Positions 17,745 through 23,706 of a DNA stretch of 23,706 bases are shown one piece after another. Within the stretch, counting starts at the first letter, position 1. Each line of letters begins with the position of its first letter. The stretch covers positions 1 through 23,706 of the forward strand of contig CABPSV020000194.1 in NCBI GenBank assembly GCA_902459845.2. The letters run 5' to 3'. The notes under the pieces are model-generated. The model saw nothing but the letters and a program-made list of their open reading frames with translations. It made no database searches and was not told where the DNA came from. The position numbers were made by a program, and so were the translations under genes. Origin of the DNA: Hepatocystis sp. ex Piliocolobus tephrosceles (lineage: Eukaryota; Apicomplexa; Aconoidasida; Haemosporida; Plasmodiidae).

Positions 17745-19619
17745 ATGCAATTTATCTCAAGAAGATTTAGCAAATATAGTGAATGTAAAAAAGTAGCAAG
17801 TTTATTTTATTCCAAAACATTTAGTACATATAATAAGAATTATGTTTACGATCAATATGAAAGTATTATAAATTTGGGAAAAAAAAATCCTGATCAAATA
17901 ATAGAGTTATTAAATAAAATATATAGAGATAGAATATATGATACAGAATTAATAAAATGTGTAACAAATCAAATTTATGATTATAGTGATGAATTTTTTG
18001 GACCACAATTAATAAAAATATTAGAGTTATATGTAAAATTAAAATATTCAGATGAGACATTACTTGGTATTGTATCAAACCGAATAGATGATCTTGTTAA
18101 TATAAAATCTTGTTTAAGAGTAAAAAAATTAATTAATATATATAAACAATTAAATTTACATCATCCAGTTGTTAAATTACCATTAATAGAACAACTAAAT
18201 GAAAATATAAATGATTATACTAATGAATTAATTTCTATAATAAAAAATATATCATACTTATACATAGATTCTTACACCGCTTTAAATGTTATAAACAGAA
18301 TAATAATAAATTATGAATACTATGATAAAGATATATTTACTATATATGAAGCATATAGTAGATTAGATGACTATAATCAAACATTTATTGATTTATTTAA
18401 TAACAATAAAATAAAACAATTGGAACAAAACGAAACTTGTTGTAATTTAAAAGATTTTATAAAATTTATGAGTGCAAATAAAAGATTAAATTTAGAAGAA
18501 AATAGTTTTTTACATTCTCAACTTGAAAAAAAAATCAATAATATTAAAACAGTTTCTCCAAATAATATATCATATATTCTTTTACTTATGTTGTCTAACA
18601 AGTTCCAACATGATGGTTTGTTTGAACTGATTATGATTAATATAGAAAATTATGTTAACAAAAATGTAAGTAATAATATTACTACAACTGATTATAATCA
18701 AAACGGTGGTATAAACGGTGGTATAAATGGTGGTATAAATGGTGGCATAAATAGTGGCATAAATAGTGGCATAAATAGTGGCATAAATAGTGGCATAAAT
18801 AGTGGCAATATAAAAAGAGACTTATACTTTTATGATTTTAGTAATAATTCATCTACTGAAACATATAATTATAACATAACAAATTTTTTATCCAATAATA
18901 TATCCATACAAAATAAAAAAAATTATAAGAACCTATTTAACGAACCATTAATTGAAGAAAGTTCTTATAATAGCACATGTAATAATTATAATTTAAATTT
19001 TTTACCTTTCCATATACTTTTATTAATTTTATTAAATTATAATAATAGTAACATGTTAATTTATTTATTAAATATTTGTGTAAATGAATATTTATTTTTA
19101 TATGACACTTCGAATTTTATATATTTATTATATGCTCATACCCTTTTACTAGTACAGGAAAAAAAATTAAATAAAAAATTAATTACAGAAATCGAAACAA
19201 ATATAATAAAATTATTTTTATCTCTTCAAAATATATATAAAAGTACTTCCATTAATAATAAAAAAATTATATATAAATGTTTTTTATATAATAAAAAAAT
19301 TATTGAAAATAATAAAAGTTTGCAAAAAATACATGACGATTTATTATATACAGAACAATTCTCATTATTACCAGCATGTTATTCTAACTTAAATTTTAGT
19401 GACCTAGAAATATTGAAATGTGCGACATCATCTTATTTAAAAAATAAAAATGATAACTTTGTTTTTTGCTATTTAAATAAAAACGATTTTTATTCAACCA
19501 GTCAGTATAACTATGACAATTTATTATTAAGTGTTAAATTTAAAATTGAGCTTTTAAAAAAAAACTACGACCCAAATCGTATCAAGGTATTATATAAAGA
19601 CGAACTTATGAAGGTATAG
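17745..19619 (+). CDS. Alpha-helical repeat protein, probably organellar (HPR-like)
   Basis: 624 residues from the first ATG (MQFISRRFSK). The N-terminus is rich in Arg, Ser, Lys and Phe and lacks acidic residues until about 12 (SRRFSKYSECKKVASLFYSK), as in a mitochondrial presequence. From about 35 the chain is a series of amphipathic helices of about 35-40 residues each (for example QLIKILELYVKLKYSDETLL; VKKLINIYKQLNLHHPVVKL), a pattern like heptatricopeptide (HPR) repeats of FASTK/RAP-type organellar RNA proteins. Residues 320-355 are a four-residue repeat insertion, and the helices resume after about 420. The C-terminus (LLLSVKFKIELLKKNYDP, then NRIKVLYKDELMKV) is where a RAP domain would lie, but I do not see a convincing RAP signature. 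Likely role: RNA stability or ribosome-related work in the mitochondrion; inferred from fold pattern only. No enzyme motif. Confidence 0.82.
   Translation: MQFISRRFSKYSECKKVASLFYSKTFSTYNKNYVYDQYESIINLGKKNPDQIIELLNKIYRDRIYDTELIKCVTNQIYDYSDEFFGPQLIKILELYVKLKYSDETLLGIVSNRIDDLVNIKSCLRVKKLINIYKQLNLHHPVVKLPLIEQLNENINDYTNELISIIKNISYLYIDSYTALNVINRIIINYEYYDKDIFTIYEAYSRLDDYNQTFIDLFNNNKIKQLEQNETCCNLKDFIKFMSANKRLNLEENSFLHSQLEKKINNIKTVSPNNISYILLLMLSNKFQHDGLFELIMINIENYVNKNVSNNITTTDYNQNGGINGGINGGINGGINSGINSGINSGINSGINSGNIKRDLYFYDFSNNSSTETYNYNITNFLSNNISIQNKKNYKNLFNEPLIEESSYNSTCNNYNLNFLPFHILLLILLNYNNSNMLIYLLNICVNEYLFLYDTSNFIYLLYAHTLLLVQEKKLNKKLITEIETNIIKLFLSLQNIYKSTSINNKKIIYKCFLYNKKIIENNKSLQKIHDDLLYTEQFSLLPACYSNLNFSDLEILKCATSSYLKNKNDNFVFCYLNKNDFYSTSQYNYDNLLLSVKFKIELLKKNYDPNRIKVLYKDELMKV
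18702..18809 (+). repeat. 12-bp coding repeat, nine units (NGGI to NSGI)
   Basis: Four units of AAY-GGT-GGY-ATA are followed by units of AAT-AGT-GGC-ATA, encoding NGGI x4 then NSGI x4 and NSGN. It is an insertion between helices of the HPR-like protein. The sharp switch from GGT to AGT shows that the second block spread from one mutated unit. Confidence 0.93.
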
Positions 19620-20179
19620 TTACGCATGCGTGTGTACTGCAATTATATGTACTTACTTATATATATATATATTCATCAGTTGAATATAGAATGGTCAGTC
19701 CGTATGGCTCGAAAAAAAAAAAAAAAAAAAAAACATACCTGTTTTTTCTCTTTTTATTTTTTAGTAAATTGTATATTTTGCTTGCCAAAAAAAAAATAAC
19801 TGCCTTATGTATATACATACATACATATTCAACAACTGTTATACATTTTTAGTGAATTTTTTTAAACAAAGTTAATGTTTTTCTATGCTTTAATGTTTTA
19901 ATTTGTAAACAATTTAACATGCGATATAGGTTCTTAAAAAAAAAAAAAAAAATAATATATAAAATATCATCATATGTATAATAAATAAATTAGAAGCCAT
20001 TCTAATTTAAGGATATATAAAAAAAATAGACATTTTTTATAAAAAAATAAAATGAATAATAAAAGAGTCAGTGTGTCTAAACTGTTTTAAATATGTATAT
20101 ATTAAGTATGTGTGTATGTATTCTCAAAATGGTTAAAATGGTTGAAAATGTGAAGACAAACACGTAAGTAGATCAGTTA

Positions 20180-20218
<39 letters not shown>

Positions 20219-20270
20219 AATATGGTAGAATATGGTAGGATAATGTAAATACAAGATAAAATCAAACGAT
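19620..20270. terminator. Convergent 3' intergenic region
   Basis: It lies between the 3' ends of the plus-strand HPR-like gene and the minus-strand TRAPPC5 gene, so it should hold both poly-A regions. The perfect palindrome ACGCATGCGT (19622-19631) starts three bases after the TAG. A runs occur at 19712-19733, 19936-19951 and 20181-20217. No gene seen. Confidence 0.5.
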
Positions 20271-20825
20271 TTAATGATTTTTTTCTCTCTCAATGACCTC
20301 GGGGTAAAACTTAACCAAGATAGTTGTATTTTGGTTTTGTTCATTTTCATAAATCGTGTGTGCAGTTACCTCTGCTTGAAATTCGGAGCTGCATAAGAAC
20401 CCTTCAACAATTCCTGCAGCAAAAGAAGCGCAATTAATATTTCCATAATCTTTAGGTACTGTTATATATTTATTTAATAAAATATTTTTATCACAAATCA
20501 TATATTCGTAAATACTATCTTGAGATTTCAATAAATCAGATGAATGTTGAAATAAATATTTCCATACATGTTTAGATATAAAAGTTAAAATATTAAGTAT
20601 AGTTATACTTCTTTTCATTTTATTTTTATAGTATAAATATTCACTAAGTTTATAACCAACTCTTAATCCAATTTCATGTAACGCATCTTCAAGCCTATAA
20701 CCTTTTTTACTTTTGTATAAGCAGTATTGTACTATTTCACTAAATAGTATACTAAACGCACTTAAACTTATGTCTCGTTTAGCTTTGTTAAGTTCTTTCT
20801 CGACTGAATAAATACCATTTTCCAT
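20271..20825 (-). CDS. TRAPPC5: TRAPP complex subunit TRAPPC5 (Trs31)
   Basis: 184 residues from the ATG at 20825 ([10 protein letters not shown]), single exon; human TRAPPC5 is 188. The Bet3-like fold is clear: [18 protein letters not shown] (18-35) matches the first helix signature (SLSAF-LFSE-VQ-C); [14 protein letters not shown] (87-100) the central helix; [20 protein letters not shown] (118-137) with GIVEGFL (138-144) is the diagnostic block; EVTAH and the TTILVKF strand end the domain. TRAPPC5 is a core subunit of the TRAPP complexes that tether ER-derived vesicles at the Golgi and act as exchange factor for Rab1/Ypt1. The open frame continues upstream to 21044 but encodes poly-Lys, Ile-Tyr and Phe runs and is 5' UTR. 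Nothing looks damaged. It is convergent with the HPR-like gene. Confidence 0.96.
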   Translation of the reverse strand: MENGIYSVEKELNKAKRDISLSAFSILFSEIVQYCLYKSKKGYRLEDALHEIGLRVGYKLSEYLYYKNKMKRSITILNILTFISKHVWKYLFQHSSDLLKSQDSIYEYMICDKNILLNKYITVPKDYGNINCASFAAGIVEGFLCSSEFQAEVTAHTIYENEQNQNTTILVKFYPEVIEREKNH

Positions 20826-21578
20826 TCTGATTAAAACTGTGCACGATAAATATAAGCATACATATAAAAATATAAATATATATACAAAATATGTATGTGT
20901 TCGTATAGTACTAGGTTTTTTTTTTTTTTTTTTTTTTTTTATCATAAAATTCCAAAAAATAGAAATAAAAAAAAATAAAGCTTTTTTATTATTTATCTTT
21001 AAATTGTTTATATATATATATATATATCTTTTGTAAACATTCAAATAGTGGTTATTTTAATGTTCGTGTTTCGTATGTTTAGTAAGCTATTTAAAATGCT
21101 CGTATTTTGTTATACCTAATATATCGTGGCAATTAATTCATTGTTTATTATTTTGATTTTTTTCGTAAATTGTTTACTTGTAAGTGAGAAAAAAAAAAAA
21201 AAAAAAAGCATAAACGTATATGTACTTATATATATATATATGCATGTAGACGTTTGTATGTAGAAGTTTGTATGTAGAAGGCTAGGAGGCATTTGTATGA
21301 TGTAATTATCTACTGGTAGTTTTTTCAATTAAATTATTTTTTTATTTTATTTTATTTTTTTAATTATATTTTAATGTATTAATGTTTTAGAAGAAACGAA
21401 CGAGCAGCTTTTTTTTAAAGTAAAAACCCATTTTTTATTTATTTATTCTTTTATTTTTTTTGTTACTATATGTGTCTGAAAAATTATTATATTTTCGTTG
21501 AACTTCTTAAATACACAAAACATGTATAAAATGCAAGTATATCATTTGTGCATTGGAACTGTTTTCCTGTAAAACATT

Positions 21579-21609
<31 letters not shown>

Positions 21610-21756
21610 TTTACATTAATATTAAAATTTTTTATATTTTAACACATATTTTATGTTTTGTGTTAGAAAAAAAAATTGACGTGTTATATGTACATATGTA
21701 TATGTACATGCACATGGATTTGTATGTGAGCGTGTTAAATTAGAATGTAGCACAAG

Positions 21757-21788
<32 letters not shown>

Positions 21789-22020
21789 TTACGTTTTTAC
21801 TACATAAATAAAAAACATTTATTTATTATTTTTTTAAACTGCTGTTTAATAATGAACAATCGTTTTGTGAGCTGTAATAAAAAAAAAAGAAAAAAAAAGT
21901 AACAAAATGCGGTATTTTTCTATAATTTGAATGTACAAAAAAAACAAATAGAACGGTATATTTTATTGCTTAACACTTTTTGAAATTATTATTATTTCTT
22001 CTTTTTTTTTCATTTTTTTG
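20826..22020 (-). promoter_or_regulatory. TRAPPC5 upstream region, no supported gene
   Basis: It contains T or A runs (20917-20940, 21189-21207, 21580-21604, 21758-21786) and a small direct repeat TTTGTATGTAGAAG (21253-21266 and 21267-21280). A minus-strand frame beginning MPPSLLHTNFYIQ (ATG at 21292) is open to 21116 but passes through TATA and poly-T, so I treat it as a 5' leader or chance ORF. Confidence 0.5.
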
Positions 22021-22029
22021 AGTAATTTC

Positions 22030-22155
22030 ATGCCCTTTAGAATGACATTACTATACCGTAACTTTTATTCTGTCAATTTATACTATGAAAAAAAGTTTCC
22101 AAAGTATATTACTTTAAATGTTTATTTATATATTTGTTTATGTATTTATCTGTAA
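22030..22155 (+). CDS. Possible small ORF or first exon, MPFRMTLLYRNFYSV
   Basis: A 41-codon plus-strand ORF with GC-rich first codons and a basic/aromatic N-terminus that could be an organelle presequence. A GTATAT donor after CCAAA (intron from 22104) would join in phase to sequence after TTCCTTATTTTAG (22329-22341), a 17-A run then IIQLIRTYIQGYISN. That could in turn join through GTATGC (22447) to ATCTAG and MQINCCFHKHK, ending in TAG at about 22702. Phases fit, but the chain depends on several weak sites and conflicts with a minus-strand reading of the same region. Confidence 0.22.
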   Translation: MPFRMTLLYRNFYSVNLYYEKKFPKYITLNVYLYICLCIYL

Positions 22156-22654
22156 TTTATTAGTTAAAAAAAAAAAAAAACATTTATCTTATGACCAGTA
22201 AGAAATAAAAGTATAGATAAATAAAATGATAATATTTTTTTTTCTTTTTCATTTTCATGTTTTTAATACAAAAATTGTATTATATATGCATATACCAATC
22301 ATTTATTACATTATTCATCTAGCATGTTTTTCCTTATTTTAGAAAAAAAAAAAAAAAAATTATTCAATTAATTAGAACATACATACAAGGATATATATCG
22401 AACCGATTACAAATTGCTTCCTGCATTCATATCGATTGGTCTAGTGTATGCAATTAAGCTAAGTATATATGTATATCTACAATTATTTAATATAGTTTAG
22501 TTTCATTATTATTATTTATTCATGAACTTAAATCATATATACACACACATACACATATATATATATATATATATATATATGCATGTGTTATATTTATGAT
22601 AAAATAATTATTATCTAGATGCAAATAAATTGTTGTTTCCATAAACATAAAATG

Positions 22655-22794
22655 TTAACGGCATTTTTGCTAAGTGAAAAAAATGTTACAAAAAAAAAGT
22701 AGTAAACAGGGTAATAAAAAAAAACGGGAAAAACATTAGTGATACTTACACAAAATAAAAGTCTCATTTTTGTTGAATTTTCATAGAAAAACAT
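22655..22794 (-). other. Intron-like segment with strong splice sites; tiny flanking ORF
   Basis: Minus strand: ATG at 22794 reads MFFYENSTKMRLLFC to 22750, then GTAAGTATC (full consensus donor). Eighty bases later comes TTTTTTCACTTAG (22670-22682, strong acceptor). The joined frame continues QKCR and stops at 22655. MRLLFCQKCR looks like the start of an RNA-polymerase-type zinc ribbon (RPB9/RPC11 kind), but no continuation was found. A one-base change in the A5 run after the acceptor would open 18-19 more codons. Confidence 0.22.
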
Positions 22795-23640
22795 ATTTTA
22801 TTAAAATTTTGTAATTGTAAAGAAGAAAGTACCTTTTTGTATATTGATAAGTGGCATATATGCTTTAAGCTTGTACAATATATATATATATATTAGATAT
22901 GTACGTACTACCGTGTAACATTTTTATTCCAAATTACCATTATTGTAGTATACCCAATTCATTTTTTTATTTTAATGAAAAGTGTTACATAAGATTTTTA
23001 TCAGTTGTTATATAGACATTGTTTTAAAAAGATTATGTGATTATATATACGTTTATAGTACATAAAAAAAAAACATGTATATAATATATTATTGATTTTT
23101 GCCCGTGTTTTTTTTTTTATTTTCTTATTTTTTTCATACCATAAAAAACATTTTATTGTTTATTTTACATACAAATTTTTCTACAATAAAGCACTATTTA
23201 AAAAAAACACTAATGTATATACATAAGATAAAACTGATTAGTAATTATTCCTAACAAAAAATTATAAAAGAAATGGTAAAAAAAAATTGGTATATTATGA
23301 TTGTGTCATTTTCTCTTAAACTACGTAAAACAAAAAAAAAAAAAAAAAAACAAAAAAAAAAATAAAATAAGTCACTCAATCAATCAATCAGCCAACTAAC
23401 CAATTAAAAAAACAAAGGAAAATAAAAATAGTTAGTTCATATATACTAAGTCATTTATTATTTATAAAGACATAAAGCTGTTCTAACTGATTTTTTTGTA
23501 AAAAATGAAATGTTACTCAATACAAAATGTTACTTAAATAAAGTACTATTTAGTTTTGTTTAGATATATAAGATGGGAGAAAAAAAAAAAAAAAAAAAAA
23601 AAAAAGCTATCACGACTAGCAGGTATAAAAAATTAAAGCG

Positions 23641-23679
<39 letters not shown>

Positions 23680-23706
23680 CCCAAAAAAAAAAAAAAAAAA
23701 AAAAAA
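22795..23706. other. Intergenic end of the contig
   Basis: AT-rich DNA without coding frames. It includes a short CAAT-type repeat (23376-23404) and ends in A runs: 35 A, then CCCCC (23678-23682), then 24 A to the last base. The end in homopolymer suggests that assembly stopped there. Confidence 0.6.

Noticed and set aside
20826..21044. N-terminal extension of TRAPPC5 by 73 residues
   Set aside because: It reads through poly-Lys, Ile-Tyr and Phe homopolymer; the family start aligns with the Met at 20825.
22381..22460. tRNA-like GGTTCGAT on the minus strand
   Set aside because: The bases around it do not form a T-stem and no acceptor or anticodon arm can be drawn.

Overview
The window looks like nuclear DNA of a malaria parasite (Plasmodium or a close haemosporidian). 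Base composition is extremely A+T rich, with poly-A/poly-T runs of 20 to almost 60 bases between genes. Coding sequence is full of Asn/Lys/Ser low-complexity tracts, introns are AT-rich GT...AG, and the recognisable proteins are eukaryotic with apicomplexan features. Both ends lie in homopolymer DNA, as expected for a contig of a draft assembly. I cannot name the species from the sequence.

Layout. (1) Positions 1-2538, minus strand: the large (R1) subunit of ribonucleotide reductase. Almost the whole catalytic domain is in one exon, and the 3' end is lost beyond position 1 after a clear splice donor. (2) About 2.5-7.9 kb: a gene desert of homopolymers and microsatellites. (3) 7889-9183, minus strand, perhaps extending to 10283: a small multi-exon gene that I assembled from phase-compatible exons; it is easily missed because every exon is short. 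Its second exon carries a heptad pattern like a Q-SNARE motif with a central glutamine, followed by two cysteine clusters. (4) 11355-14030, plus: a divergent type II pantothenate kinase (PanK2-like) with large poly-Ser and Asn-Ser-Ser insertions. (5) 15417-16223, plus: a six-helix membrane protein made of three similar helix pairs. (6) 17745-19619, plus: a long alpha-helical, probably organellar protein of HPR-like (heptatricopeptide repeat-like) type. (7) 20271-20825, minus: TRAPPC5/Trs31, a core TRAPP subunit. (8) 20826-23706: mostly intergenic, with weak signs of short spliced genes.

The genes are not an operon and share no single pathway. They cover deoxynucleotide synthesis (R1), coenzyme A synthesis (PanK2), ER-Golgi vesicle tethering (TRAPPC5), possibly vesicle fusion (the SNARE-like gene), an unknown membrane protein and a likely organellar RNA-related protein. 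Besides the SNARE-like gene, unexplained exon-like islands with higher GC and open frames lie at 14674-14773, 17152-17276 and 22030-22700. They suggest small spliced genes that ORF-based annotation would miss.
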